A DNA stretch of 41,144 nucleotides from Flavobacteriaceae bacterium (GTDB lineage: Bacteria; Bacteroidota; Bacteroidia; Flavobacteriales; Flavobacteriaceae): the NCBI GenBank assembly GCA_024644745.1, contig JAHEHF010000020.1, positions 1 through 41,144 on the forward strand, written 5' to 3'. Shown one piece after another: positions 11,401 to 18,153 of this stretch. The position numbers were made by a program, and so were the translations under genes. The notes beneath the pieces were generated by a model. The model saw only the letters and a list, made by a program, of their open reading frames with translations. It searched no databases and was not told the DNA's origin. Every line of letters begins with the position of its first letter. The first letter of the stretch is position 1.

Positions 11401-12553
11401 GTTATTATCAAGAGACGGCAATGACAACTATTATGCTAAAAATTACACAAGATCTCATTTTGATAAGTTTGATTATTCGGCCAATGTCAAATTCACTCGG
11501 GACCTTGACATTGAACTTTTCGGGAACAGAACCTTCACAGAAAGTTTTAACCAGCAGTTGGATGTGATCAATGGCGTTCTTGAGGAATCTCCGAGAAACG
11601 GAGTGGGTAATTTCAGTATTTCCCAGATCATGCTTGGGGCTTCCTTCAAAAATGAAGAAGATATCTTCCAGCAGTTCAAGGAGAACCGTTCCATCATTTC
11701 ACAAAGATTGGCGCAGGAAACAGGCGGAAACATAGACGGCTTTGGCGGAACCAGCCAGGATGTTGTACTTCCTGCATTTCTTGCTGCTTATACGGGAAAA
11801 GATGCGAATTCAGTGTCCTTAAGTGCCTTCAAAAAAACCCCTGTACCCAACTGGAGAATCTCTTACAAAGGGCTCATGTCTATCCCCTGGATGCGACAAA
11901 ATTTCAGAAGCTTCACTCTGGAGCACAGCTACAGGTCTGTATATTCCATCCTGTCTTTCACAAATAATCTGAAATACAACAATGAGGACCCCTATGGAGA
12001 TGTAAACCGTGATATTGCGGGCAACTTCAATCCGGCAAAACTATACAGCGGAGTGAATTTGATAGAAGAGTTTTCCCCTCTGATCAGAGTTGATTTCAAA
12101 CTCAAGAATTCGCTGTCACTGAGAGCGGCCCTGAATAAAGACAAGGCCCTCAACCTGAATTTCAATAACAATACCGTCACGGAAGTAACCGGAGAGGAAA
12201 TTGTATTGGGGATGGGATACAGAATACAAAATGTGAAAATGAGATTTAAAAAAGCCAGCGGAGGTGGAAATACTACGTTTCAAGGCGATATCAATCTGAA
12301 ATTTGACCTGGGTATAAGGGATAACCTCACCGTTGTCAGGGCCTATGGAATTGGAGACGACATAGGGAATGACCAGATTACGGGAGGTCAAAGCCTGGTT
12401 TCCTTTAAATTTCTGGCAGATTATTCCTTGAATAAAAATTTGCTAACGTCCTTTTTCTTTGACTATAATAATTCTAAATTTGCAATATCAACAACATATC
12501 CCCGAACATCTATCAATGGGGGTATCAGTGTGAGATACATCATTGGAAACTAA
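5486..12553 (+). CDS. sprA: Type IX secretion system outer-membrane translocon SprA (gliding motility)
   Basis: SprA is the very large outer-membrane beta barrel through which the Bacteroidota type IX secretion system exports adhesins and enzymes; it is needed for gliding. The 2355-residue length agrees with known SprA proteins (about 2400). A signal peptide is visible at residues 1-28 (basic start, then NLPIILIVLLFSTTVVSAQ). The body is rich in alternating hydrophobic and aromatic strands and ends YIIGN, as expected of an outer-membrane barrel. Segments such as DDFEGAQIPLDIKSPRQWF are typical of the SprA/SOV family. The start is a TTG three bases after the ruvA stop; it is chosen because it gives a complete signal peptide. 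gcvH follows after 13 bases. The frame is intact, with no sign of breakage. Confidence 0.96.
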   Translation: MIKIKRFKYNLPIILIVLLFSTTVVSAQINSDKNQVTNGLSATSADNDTIPALPYSFNNQQSGRLFLNDSKELEVIYDPKTGNYILMEKIGDYYIKHPTQMTPEEYKAYRLQRDMLEYSKDKINAISGKTKGAADVQKNLLPTYYVNSSFFESVFGGNNIDVNVQGSILIKMGLIYQKVENPQLSENNRQSTTFDFDQEINASLNARIGTRLRVIANFDTQSTFNFQNMVKLEYTPTEDDIIRKIEVGNVSMPIRNSLVTGAQNLFGAKMELQFGKTTVTGIFSQQRSQTRTVQAAGGSVLNEFDFKASNYDNNRHFFIAHGFRDKYNNALVNFPLINSSVNITRIEIWVTNRNATTTGTRNIVALADLGENDPTNIGPANVTPVAGGKDPSNEANDLNNLLTLNGPIRKISSVGQALSPYNMSQGRDYTVLENAVKLIQGVDFTMNAQLGFITLNRRLVDSDVLAVAYEYSDGTEVHRVGEFTDAGVIAPDNLVVKMLRSEIITPGIPMFDLLMKNVYEIPGAFQLQREGFRLELLYYDDSTGEPVNILQNAQTPGVNEKTLLNLLRLDRLDQNNNNKPEGDGFFDYVEGITIDSPNGYFIFPIVEPFGEYLENELTPQDDVYIFRELYDRTQAEAQNDFQQKDKYSFRGYFKSDGQSGIPLGAFNVPRGSVTVTTGGRELVEGVDYVVDYNIGNVQIINPALVASDAPIQVNVENNLGFNQQRRRYMGVDVLHVFNEKLAVGGNIINLNERPLTQKAQFGSEPVNNTILGAYVTYRTEVPKLTKWANALPNIDTDVPSFVSVRSEIAYLAPGTPKGIDLEGAATSYIDDFEGAQIPLDIKSPRQWFTASTPLGQSGDLDFTNGNVAAGLPPELKIGAKRSKMSWYNIDQIFYGSSLRPQNIDSEELSRAEVRQVNYSELFPQVDLDVTQSSIIRTLDLAYFPSERGTNSYDDSFDQNGKYNNPEDRWAGITRALSTTNFQQANIEYVQFWMMDPYENYSITEEEGGPPNPPTLQDMQGELYFNFGSVSEDILKDDRKMFENGLPEDGVQIPGSNVEITPWSSIPTEQSLLYAFPESDAARANQDLGLDGLNDQDESAKYGSVFGPDPSADNFHYFRGSDFDAEDASILTRYKEFSLTEGNSPTINNSPENYPTSSTTFPDVEDINKDQTMSAIESYYQYKVSLNKTDLVVGRNYIVDSRTTTVKLANNNTQTTTWYQFRIPITTPEDPNNIINDMSGFTAIRFMRMFLTKFKIPVVLRFGELQLVRGDWRRYTKTLDDAIQPPQEISPEENQNFEVGVVNIQENEDRQPIPYVLPPGIKRERLQGTTTIQQQNEQSVSAKITDLQPGDTRAIFKNTTFDLRMYKNLQMFIHAEGRVGSLEVKDDELLGIIRMGSDTDDNYYQIEIPLKITPFNAITAEEIWPVENNINAAIEAFGNLKLERLEVGAPVNILYPEPQNGESPEYRIRVKGNPNLSNIRTIMLGVKNISFTPKSMELWFNELRVSDFDNKSSWAAIVNADANLADFADISLTGSMHTIGFGSLDQMVNERSQDELKQYGLVSNINIGQLFPKRINLSIPINFSFGEEYRDPKYDPQFQDVLFQSGKTNSDLGRDYTQRKSVNFINVRKNRTSQNKKPHFYDVENLSVSYLFNETYHRDYNVQKFLDQKVRASANYNYSFQPLIIEPFKSWGLVSDKAYLQFIKDFNISLLPSSFSINSNIIRSYNEQLSRSLVQGLPDLPILKQRNFMFDWDYLVAYNLTKSLQFSFRALNNYVYDQFGADDNIEIYDNFFRIGRPEHYHQTFNLTYKIPFDKFPVLNFINGTYNYTGDYDWQAPAFTNIENIGNTIQNSNTHNFTADMSMDRLYDYAGLSKLFTKRKTVDVKEDPETGERLKSKKSLSTGQKVGRVAVDILTSVKNIRLSYTENNGTFLPGYIPEFGFLGRSNFSGGFAPTFGFVFGSQAEILDKAITNGWLLSRDGNDNYYAKNYTRSHFDKFDYSANVKFTRDLDIELFGNRTFTESFNQQLDVINGVLEESPRNGVGNFSISQIMLGASFKNEEDIFQQFKENRSIISQRLAQETGGNIDGFGGTSQDVVLPAFLAAYTGKDANSVSLSAFKKTPVPNWRISYKGLMSIPWMRQNFRSFTLEHSYRSVYSILSFTNNLKYNNEDPYGDVNRDIAGNFNPAKLYSGVNLIEEFSPLIRVDFKLKNSLSLRAALNKDKALNLNFNNNTVTEVTGEEIVLGMGYRIQNVKMRFKKASGGGNTTFQGDINLKFDLGIRDNLTVVRAYGIGDDIGNDQITGGQSLVSFKFLADYSLNKNLLTSFFFDYNNSKFAISTTYPRTSINGGISVRYIIGN

Positions 12554-12566
12554 ATAATTCTAAAAA

Positions 12567-12947
12567 ATGAATATACCAGAAGATTTAAAATATACCAAAG
12601 ACCACGAATGGATCAAAATTGAAGGTGACGAAGCCACAGTGGGAATTACGGATTTCGCTCAGGGAGAACTTGGTGATATCGTTTATGTCGATATTGAAAG
12701 CCTTGATGAGCATGTAGATCAGAATGAAGTATTCGGCAGTGTAGAAGCAGTAAAGACCGTTTCCGATCTTTTCATGCCCCTTAGTGGAGAAATAACCACC
12801 TTTAATGAAATTCTGGAAGATGCGCCTGAAAAAGTAAATGCAGACCCCTATGGTGAAGGCTGGATGATCAAAATTAAAATTACTGATCGCTCAGAAATAG
12901 AAAACTTGCTTGATGCTGAAGGATATAAAGAAGTTATTGGAGCGTAA
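12567..12947 (+). CDS. gcvH: Glycine cleavage system H protein
   Basis: GcvH is the lipoyl carrier that shuttles the aminomethyl group between the P and T proteins of glycine cleavage. The 126 residues are full length. The lipoylation motif SVEAVKTVSD is present with the modified lysine at residue 63, and the family C-terminal region PYGEGWMIKIK is intact. No gcvP or gcvT lies nearby. Instead the gene sits between sprA and a vanZ-like gene whose start overlaps its end. This neighbourhood recurs in flavobacteria as far as I recall. It may reflect read-through expression from the ruvA promoter rather than a functional link. Confidence 0.97.
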   Translation: MNIPEDLKYTKDHEWIKIEGDEATVGITDFAQGELGDIVYVDIESLDEHVDQNEVFGSVEAVKTVSDLFMPLSGEITTFNEILEDAPEKVNADPYGEGWMIKIKITDRSEIENLLDAEGYKEVIGA

Positions 12948-13305
12948 TGCTTTGATCATTGCCATTGCAGTCACAGTGGTTATAGCTGTATTGAGCCTGA
13001 GCGCAGTTCCGAAATTAAACCTGGAACTCGGGATCAAATCCGGTGACAAATATTTGCACTTTATTGCCTATTTTGTATTGAGTTCCTTCTGGTACTTTGC
13101 CCTGAAGGATAAAATCAGCGAGAAGGTATTTAAAATTTTTGTACCTTTAGGCTTGATCGTTTATGGCATTATTCTTGAAGGATTACAAAGTGGATTGACA
13201 ACTTACAGGACCGGAGACGTGTATGATGCCATAGCCAATACTGCTGGAGTCTTAGCAGCATTGATATTGTTCAACAGAATCGTCAACTGGTACCGTACAA
13301 TTTAA
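12913..13305 (+). CDS. VanZ-like small integral membrane protein
   Basis: The 130-residue protein has about four hydrophobic segments and resembles the VanZ-like family. These are small membrane proteins of unclear function, named after a teicoplanin-resistance factor. The matching parts are ALSLSAVPKLNL near the start, then SGDKYLHFIAYFVLSSFWYFAL, then a segment ending EGLQSGLTTYRTGDVYDAIANTAG. The ATG at 12913 lies inside gcvH, giving a 35-base overlap in another frame; a TTG at 12910 is also possible. Starting later would cut into the first membrane segment. A role in glycopeptide resistance should not be inferred from the family name. It is translationally coupled to gcvH at least by position. 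Confidence 0.85.
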   Translation: MLKDIKKLLERNALIIAIAVTVVIAVLSLSAVPKLNLELGIKSGDKYLHFIAYFVLSSFWYFALKDKISEKVFKIFVPLGLIVYGIILEGLQSGLTTYRTGDVYDAIANTAGVLAALILFNRIVNWYRTI

Positions 13306-13312
13306 AAATTAC

Positions 13313-13344
13313 TTGTTTTTGTGCTAATTAATTCATTAAATTAG
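13313..13344 (+). promoter_or_regulatory. Candidate promoter for tonB-like gene
   Basis: TTG at 13313-13315 is followed after 21 bases by TAAATTAG (13337-13344), one mismatch from TAnnTTTG, about 25 bases before the ATG at 13369. Spacing fits Bacteroidota -33/-7 promoters. Confidence 0.45.
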
Positions 13345-13368
13345 CGCTGTTATAAATTAAAAGAGAAT

Positions 13369-14088
13369 ATGGAAGCTAAAAAGAACCCGAAAGCAAACCT
13401 GGAGAAACACAACAAGCAATTCATGCTGTTAGGATTGGCTCTTGCTTTGATTCTTATTTATATAGGAATCGAGTGGAAAACATTTGAAAGAAACATTGCG
13501 GATTTAGGTATTGCTGATATCTCTGCGGAAGAAGAAATCGATATTCCGATCACGGAAAGAATTCAGGAGGTAAAACCACCGCCACCACCACCACCTGCAC
13601 CTGAAAAAATTGAAATTGTAGAGGATGAGGAGGAAATAGAAGAAACGATTCTTGAGTCTACGGAGACCAACGAAAACGAGGCTGTTGAAGTGGAAGAGAT
13701 CGTTGAAATTGTTGAAGAAGAAGAGGTTGTGGATGACGTTCCTTTTGCCATTATAGAAAATGTGCCGGTTTATCCTGGTTGCAAAGGTTCAAATGAAGAA
13801 AAGAAAAAGTGCATGGTTGAACAAATCACCAAGCACGTAAACAGAAAATACAATACAGGATTGGCAGGTGATCTTGGATTGAGCCCCGGTAAGAAAAGGG
13901 TTTACGTCCAGTTCAAAATAGACAATACAGGTAAGATCACGGATGTTCGTGCCAGAGGGCCTCATGCCCGTTTGGAAAAAGAAGCGATCAGAGTCGTTGA
14001 ATTGCTGCCTGATATGACACCCGGAAAACAACGTGGCAGACCCGTTGGTGTGAAATACACCTTACCCATCACCCTTGTGGTTGAGTAA
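13369..14088 (+). CDS. TonB-type energy transducer
   Basis: The 239-residue protein has the layout of a TonB transducer. A short cytoplasmic tail is followed by one membrane helix (residues about 17-36, FMLLGLALALILIYIGI). Next comes a periplasmic linker with a proline run (KPPPPPPPAPEK, 69-80) followed by an unusually acidic stretch (about 81-124, nearly all Glu, Asp, Val and Ile), and then a C-terminal TonB domain (about 130-239). TonB passes proton-motive energy to outer-membrane transporters. The C-terminal domain begins PVYPGC and carries a cysteine pair (138, 148) that recurs in the RemB-like protein downstream. No exbB or exbD is adjacent, so the gene may serve shared ExbBD. A strong terminator follows. 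Confidence 0.9.
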   Translation: MEAKKNPKANLEKHNKQFMLLGLALALILIYIGIEWKTFERNIADLGIADISAEEEIDIPITERIQEVKPPPPPPPAPEKIEIVEDEEEIEETILESTETNENEAVEVEEIVEIVEEEEVVDDVPFAIIENVPVYPGCKGSNEEKKKCMVEQITKHVNRKYNTGLAGDLGLSPGKKRVYVQFKIDNTGKITDVRARGPHARLEKEAIRVVELLPDMTPGKQRGRPVGVKYTLPITLVVE

Positions 14089-14106
14089 GCGAAACGATTA
14101 TTTTTT

Positions 14107-14140
14107 AAAAAACATCCGGTTCTAACGGATGTTTTTTTTT
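14107..14140 (+). terminator. Intrinsic terminator after tonB-like gene
   Basis: CATCCG (14113-14118) pairs with CGGATG (14126-14131) around a 7-base loop. The stem is extended by flanking A-T pairs, and nine Ts follow at 14132-14140. It lies about 20 bases after the tonB stop and separates this unit from deoC. Confidence 0.9.
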
Positions 14141-14215
14141 ACCCTGATGTGTCATCTTATCGATGAAGATTTTGATTCTTTTAAAGGAGTCACTTTTCTT
14201 ATCACATATAATTTG

Positions 14216-14223
14216 TAAATTTG
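14216..14223 (+). promoter_or_regulatory. Bacteroidota -7 box for the deoC operon
   Basis: TAAATTTG, an exact TAnnTTTG match, lies 18 bases before the deoC ATG and after the preceding terminator. No clear -33 TTG is seen at the usual distance. Confidence 0.55.
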
Positions 14224-14241
14224 ATTATCTAATACACTTGA

Positions 14242-15138
14242 ATGATTCCCAATTTAAATAATCTTCCTACTTATGATACTGTTGGCGTCATGGAACGCGT
14301 TGACAGATTTTGTAAAAGAAGCATAAAAAACACTTCAAAAGTTGAAGGCTTAAAACTAGCGTTGAGCATGATCGATCTCACCACGCTGGAAGGCAAAGAC
14401 ACACCCGGGAAAGTGAGGCAATTGTGTTATAAAGCCTTACATTTGTGTGAAAACATTGATGACATTCCAAATGTAGCCGCAGTATGTGTTTATCCTGCTT
14501 TTGTGAAAATTGCCAAAAACGAATTGAAGGGTACTCCGATTCAGGTGGCTTCGGTTGCCACGGCATTTCCGAGCGGTCAGTCTGATCTGCAAACCAAAAT
14601 CATGGACACCAGCTTTGCCGTTGAACAAGGTGCCGATGAAATTGACATGGTCATCTCAAGAGGCCATTTTCTGGCGGGACATTACAATTATGTGTATGAC
14701 GAAATCGCAGCCATCAAGGAGGCATGCGGCAAGGCACACTTAAAAGTAATCCTCGAAACCGGAGAACTGGACACACTGGACAACGTGAGGAAAGCAAGTG
14801 AAATAGCCATGTACGCCGGTGCCGATTTTATCAAAACATCAACGGGTAAGATTCAGCCTGCTGCCACCATGCCAGTGACTTATGTCATGCTGGATGCGAT
14901 AAGGGATTTTTACTTAAAAACAGGGAAGATCATCGGAATGAAGCCTGCAGGAGGTATTTCAAACTCAAAAATAGCCTTACAATACCTGGTCATGCTCAAC
15001 GAAGTGCTGGGAACAAAATGGATGAATAAAAATTATTTCAGATTTGGCGCGAGCAGCCTCGCCAATGATATCCTGATGCAACTGGTTAAATCTGAAACCG
15101 GATTTTATCAATCTTCTAATTATTTTTCAAAGGATTAG
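14242..15138 (+). CDS. deoC: Deoxyribose-phosphate aldolase
   Basis: DeoC splits 2-deoxyribose-5-phosphate into acetaldehyde and glyceraldehyde-3-phosphate, the last step of deoxynucleoside breakdown. The 298-residue protein is the longer, DERA-like form. Visible active-site elements are the early aspartate in MIDLTTLEG (about 45), DEIDMVI (about 132-138), the Schiff-base lysine in GADFIKTSTGK (198) and the second lysine in GMKPAGG (234). It starts at ATG 14242 behind a promoter box, and the next gene follows two bases after its stop. The neighbouring aldehyde dehydrogenase pair suggests that the acetaldehyde product, or a related aldehyde, is oxidised by the same operon; that link is inference from position. 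Confidence 0.96.
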   Translation: MIPNLNNLPTYDTVGVMERVDRFCKRSIKNTSKVEGLKLALSMIDLTTLEGKDTPGKVRQLCYKALHLCENIDDIPNVAAVCVYPAFVKIAKNELKGTPIQVASVATAFPSGQSDLQTKIMDTSFAVEQGADEIDMVISRGHFLAGHYNYVYDEIAAIKEACGKAHLKVILETGELDTLDNVRKASEIAMYAGADFIKTSTGKIQPAATMPVTYVMLDAIRDFYLKTGKIIGMKPAGGISNSKIALQYLVMLNEVLGTKWMNKNYFRFGASSLANDILMQLVKSETGFYQSSNYFSKD

Positions 15139-15140
15139 TC

Positions 15141-16607
15141 ATGAACAAAATTTCAGACAAAAATATATTCAAACCGTCCTGGGGCTACGACAAGGCACCT
15201 GAAAGCACAGATCATATTCAAATCAAAGATCAGTACGAACTTTTTATCAACGGGGACTTTGTCAAACCAGAGAATCAAAGTTATTTTAAAAGCACAAATC
15301 CGGCAGATGGCCAAGTGATATCAAGAGTGGCTGAGGCTTCCTCTGCAGATGTGGATAAAGCTGTTGAAGCTGCTCGGAAGGCTTTTAAGAAATGGTCGGC
15401 CCTTTCGGGGAAAGAAAGGGGTAAGTACATTTTCAGAATTGCCAGGCTGATACAGGAAAGAGCAAGAGAGTTTGCCGTGATTGAAAGTCTGGATGGCGGA
15501 AAACCCATCAGAGAATCGAGGGATATTGATATTCCTCTGGCTGCAAATCATTTCTTCTATTATGCAGGTTGGGCAGATAAGCTCGCCTATGCTTTTCCCA
15601 ACAGGAAAGTATTGCCTGTAGGCGTTGCAGGACAAATTATTCCCTGGAACTTCCCACTGCTCATGGCAGCCTGGAAACTCGCGCCTGCCCTTGCAACTGG
15701 CAACACAGTTGTATTAAAACCTGCTGAGACAACTCCGCTCACTGCTTTAAAACTGGCCGAAGTCATCAAAGAAAGCGGATTGCCCAATGGGGTGGTCAAT
15801 ATTATTACCGGAGCGGGTGACACGGGTGCCGCCATAGTTGAACATCCCGATATTGACAAAATTGCTTTTACCGGTTCGACCACTGTCGGAAAATACATCC
15901 AAAAGGCCCTTGCCGGAACTGACAAAAAACTGACCCTTGAGCTGGGAGGTAAGGGGGCCAATATCATTTTTGAAGATGCTGCCATAGATCAGTCTGTGGA
16001 AGGCATCGTGAATGCCATATTTTTTAATCAGGGACACGTGTGCTGTGCAGGATCCCGCTTATTTGTACAGGAATCTGTGGCAGATCTGGTCATTGACAAA
16101 TTAAAGCAAAGAATGAATTCGCTGATGGTCGGAGATCCTTTGGATAAGAACACCGATATAGGAGCCATCAACTCTGCAAAGCAATTGAAAACCATTAATG
16201 AATATATCAAAATAGGACTGCAGGAGGGCGGAGAAATTTACCAGCCAAAATGCACCTTGCCCAAAAAGGGAAATTGGTGTGCCCCTACCCTTTTCTTGAA
16301 TGTATCCCAATCGCACAGGATCGTTCAGGAAGAAATTTTTGGCCCGGTATTGGCGATACAAACCTTCAGAACCATTGATGAAGTCATTGAAAAGGCAAAC
16401 AATACCCCTTTTGGATTGTCGGCAGGCGTCTGGACAGAGAAAGGCTCAAAGATTTTTTATTTGACTCAAAAATTGAATGCAGGAGTGGTATGGGCCAACA
16501 CCTACAATAAATTTGATGCCACTTCCCCTTTTGGAGGTTACAAAGAAAGTGGTTTTGGTCGCGAAGGCGGACTTCATGGTTTAAAAGCTTATGTAAAATT
16601 TGACTAG
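15141..16607 (+). CDS. Aldehyde dehydrogenase, catalytic member of a split ALDH16-like pair
   Basis: This 488-residue NAD(P)-dependent aldehyde dehydrogenase has a complete active site: catalytic Asn in the PWNFP motif (170), cofactor-binding lysine in VLKPAE (193), general-base Glu in LELGGK (267) and nucleophile Cys in GHVCCAGSR (301). Its N-terminal extension (residues 1-30, with WGYDKAPES) resembles the YGPAPES-type opening I recall from ALDH16 proteins rather than ordinary ALDH2. It begins two bases after the deoC stop and ends two bases before the next gene, so the three genes form a tight operon. It probably oxidises an aldehyde from DeoC chemistry, though the substrate is not readable from sequence. 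See the truncated partner that follows. Confidence 0.93.
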   Translation: MNKISDKNIFKPSWGYDKAPESTDHIQIKDQYELFINGDFVKPENQSYFKSTNPADGQVISRVAEASSADVDKAVEAARKAFKKWSALSGKERGKYIFRIARLIQERAREFAVIESLDGGKPIRESRDIDIPLAANHFFYYAGWADKLAYAFPNRKVLPVGVAGQIIPWNFPLLMAAWKLAPALATGNTVVLKPAETTPLTALKLAEVIKESGLPNGVVNIITGAGDTGAAIVEHPDIDKIAFTGSTTVGKYIQKALAGTDKKLTLELGGKGANIIFEDAAIDQSVEGIVNAIFFNQGHVCCAGSRLFVQESVADLVIDKLKQRMNSLMVGDPLDKNTDIGAINSAKQLKTINEYIKIGLQEGGEIYQPKCTLPKKGNWCAPTLFLNVSQSHRIVQEEIFGPVLAIQTFRTIDEVIEKANNTPFGLSAGVWTEKGSKIFYLTQKLNAGVVWANTYNKFDATSPFGGYKESGFGREGGLHGLKAYVKFD

Positions 16608-16609
16608 TT

Positions 16610-17470
16610 ATGAGCAGATTGAATATTCAAAAAACATATAAACTATATATCGGGGGTAAATTTCCCAGGACAGAATCAGGAAGGTATTTTCCTTTACAGG
16701 ATAAGAAAGGGCATTTGATTTCGAATATGTGCCTCGCCTCGAGAAAAGATTTCCGAAATGCTGTGGTTGCGGCCAGAAAGGCACAGGCTTCCTGGGCGGG
16801 TGCAACAGCAATGAACAAGGGTCAGATCCTTTACAGGATTGCTGAAATGCTCGAAGGGAGAAAGGAACAGTTCGTAAAGGAGATCCAAATGCAGGGTGCC
16901 TCCAAGGCAAAAGCAATAAAAGAAGTAGAAGCATCCATCGACAGGCTTGTTTATTATGCAGGATGGAGCGATAAGTATCAGCAGATATTTAGTTCTGTAA
17001 ACCCTGTTTCAAGTGCACATTTTAATTTTTCAGCTTTGGAGCCTATGGGGGTGGTGTCTTTGATAGCACCTGAAGAATTCGGATTGTTAGGTCTCGTTTC
17101 AACACTTGCGCCTGCAATGGTTGGTGGAAATACGCTGGTGGTTCTTGCCAGTGGTGCTTTGCCCTTGTGCTCGATTTCGTTTGCAGAGGTTTTGCATGCT
17201 TCAGATGTTCCGGGAGGTGTGGTCAATATTTTAACAGGAGATAAAAAAGAATTGATTTCACATATGGCATCTCATATGGATGTCAATGCGATCATTTACT
17301 GCGGAAAGGACCAGGAAGACATAAAATTGATCAGCACCTTGTCGAGTCAAAATGTAAAAAGACCCGTTTTTTATAAAAAATCAGACTGGCTCAACGAGCA
17401 CTGCCAGTCGCCCTATTTTATTGAAAAGACCCAGGAAATTAAAACCACCTGGCATCCCGCTAAAATCTAG
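16610..17470 (+). CDS. Truncated, catalytically incomplete aldehyde dehydrogenase-like protein (ALDH16 second-domain type)
   Basis: The 286-residue protein aligns with the first part of the ALDH fold. It has the N-terminal region KLYIGGKFPRTESGR, the helix NKGQILYRIAEMLEGR, and a Rossmann-like region to about residue 245. It then stops before the catalytic domain: there is no LELGGK glutamate and no catalytic cysteine. The usual PWN motif is replaced by IAPEEFG (152-158) and the cofactor lysine of KPAE by LASG (179-182). The gene is therefore unlikely to be an active enzyme. The frame is clean and it is tightly packed behind the intact dehydrogenase, arguing against recent decay. ALDH16 proteins carry a full ALDH domain followed by a shortened, inactive one; 488+286 residues would match this as two genes. 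A structural or assembly role is inferred. Confidence 0.85.
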   Translation: MSRLNIQKTYKLYIGGKFPRTESGRYFPLQDKKGHLISNMCLASRKDFRNAVVAARKAQASWAGATAMNKGQILYRIAEMLEGRKEQFVKEIQMQGASKAKAIKEVEASIDRLVYYAGWSDKYQQIFSSVNPVSSAHFNFSALEPMGVVSLIAPEEFGLLGLVSTLAPAMVGGNTLVVLASGALPLCSISFAEVLHASDVPGGVVNILTGDKKELISHMASHMDVNAIIYCGKDQEDIKLISTLSSQNVKRPVFYKKSDWLNEHCQSPYFIEKTQEIKTTWHPAKI

Positions 17471-17498
17471 TTTCAATAAATCCATAAAATCAATACGA

Positions 17499-18089
17499 AT
17501 GACTATGAAAAATACATCTCACTTTTTTGCGCATGAAACAGCGGTCATAGATGAACCCTGTACCATAGGAGAAGGGACGAAAATATGGCACTTCAGTCAT
17601 ATCATGACAAATTGTTCCATTGGCAAAAGATGCAATATCGGTCAGAATGTGGTCATATCGCCCGAGGTACATCTCGGCGACAATGTCAAAGTTCAGAACA
17701 ATGTATCTATTTACACGGGTGTCAATTGTGAAGATGACGTTTTCCTTGGCCCGTCAATGGTTTTTACCAATGTGATCAATCCAAGGAGTGCCGTCAACAG
17801 GAAAAGTGAGTATATGAAGACAACGGTCAGGAAAGGAGCCAGTATTGGTGCCAATGCAACCATTGTCTGCGGCAATGATATTGGAAAATTTGCATTCATT
17901 GGTGCCGGTGCAGTGGTGGTTAAGGAAGTGAAAGCCTATGCTTTGGTGGTTGGTAACCCTTCGAAACAAATTGGTTGGATCAGCGAATTCGGACACCGCT
18001 TGCATTTTGATGCCTCAGGAATTGCGATATGTCCCGAAAGCAAGGAAAAATATGAACTAAAAAATAACCTTGTTAATAAAATAAATTAG
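17499..18089 (+). CDS. Left-handed beta-helix acyltransferase, WlbB/WbpD-type sugar N-acetyltransferase
   Basis: The protein of about 196 residues shows hexapeptide repeats (IGEGTKI, IGKRCNIGQN, LGDNVKVQNN, IGANATI, IGKFAFIGAGAVV) typical of trimeric left-handed beta-helix acetyltransferases. The order HETAVID, IWHFSHI, GQNVVIS, VQNNVSIYTGV, FTNVINPRS and ALVVGNPSKQIGW matches enzymes that N-acetylate UDP-3-amino-sugars for surface polysaccharide. ATG 17499 (or 17505) is chosen; an upstream in-frame ATG at 17421 lies inside the preceding gene. It is 28 bases after the pseudo-ALDH gene and probably shares the deoC transcript. No glycosyltransferase or sugar aminotransferase lies nearby, so it is an orphan from its usual gene cluster. 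The exact nucleotide sugar is not determinable here. Confidence 0.85.
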   Translation: MTMKNTSHFFAHETAVIDEPCTIGEGTKIWHFSHIMTNCSIGKRCNIGQNVVISPEVHLGDNVKVQNNVSIYTGVNCEDDVFLGPSMVFTNVINPRSAVNRKSEYMKTTVRKGASIGANATIVCGNDIGKFAFIGAGAVVVKEVKAYALVVGNPSKQIGWISEFGHRLHFDASGIAICPESKEKYELKNNLVNKIN

Positions 18090-18094
18090 ATTTG
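18087..18094 (+). promoter_or_regulatory. Bacteroidota -7 box for the RemB-like gene, overlapping the upstream stop codon
   Basis: TAGATTTG matches TAnnTTTG exactly. Its first three bases are the TAG stop of the preceding acetyltransferase gene. It lies 59 bases before the ATG at 18154, which implies a leader of roughly 45-50 bases. Confidence 0.45.
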
Positions 18095-18153
18095 CAGCGT
18101 TTGACTTTATGAAAACTTGAACGCCAATGACTTTGCATCCATATCCATTTCAA

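Noticed and set aside
12913-13305. Glycopeptide resistance gene vanZ
   Set aside because: Only the broad VanZ-like membrane family fits; there is no van cluster and the neighbours are housekeeping genes.
13563-13751. Serine-rich minus-strand open frame inside the tonB-like gene
   Set aside because: It is the reverse complement of the Glu/Pro-rich linker, so its low-complexity composition is an artefact.
18127-18153. Upstream ATG for the RemB-like gene
   Set aside because: It would put nine residues before a well-formed signal peptide that starts at ATG 18154.
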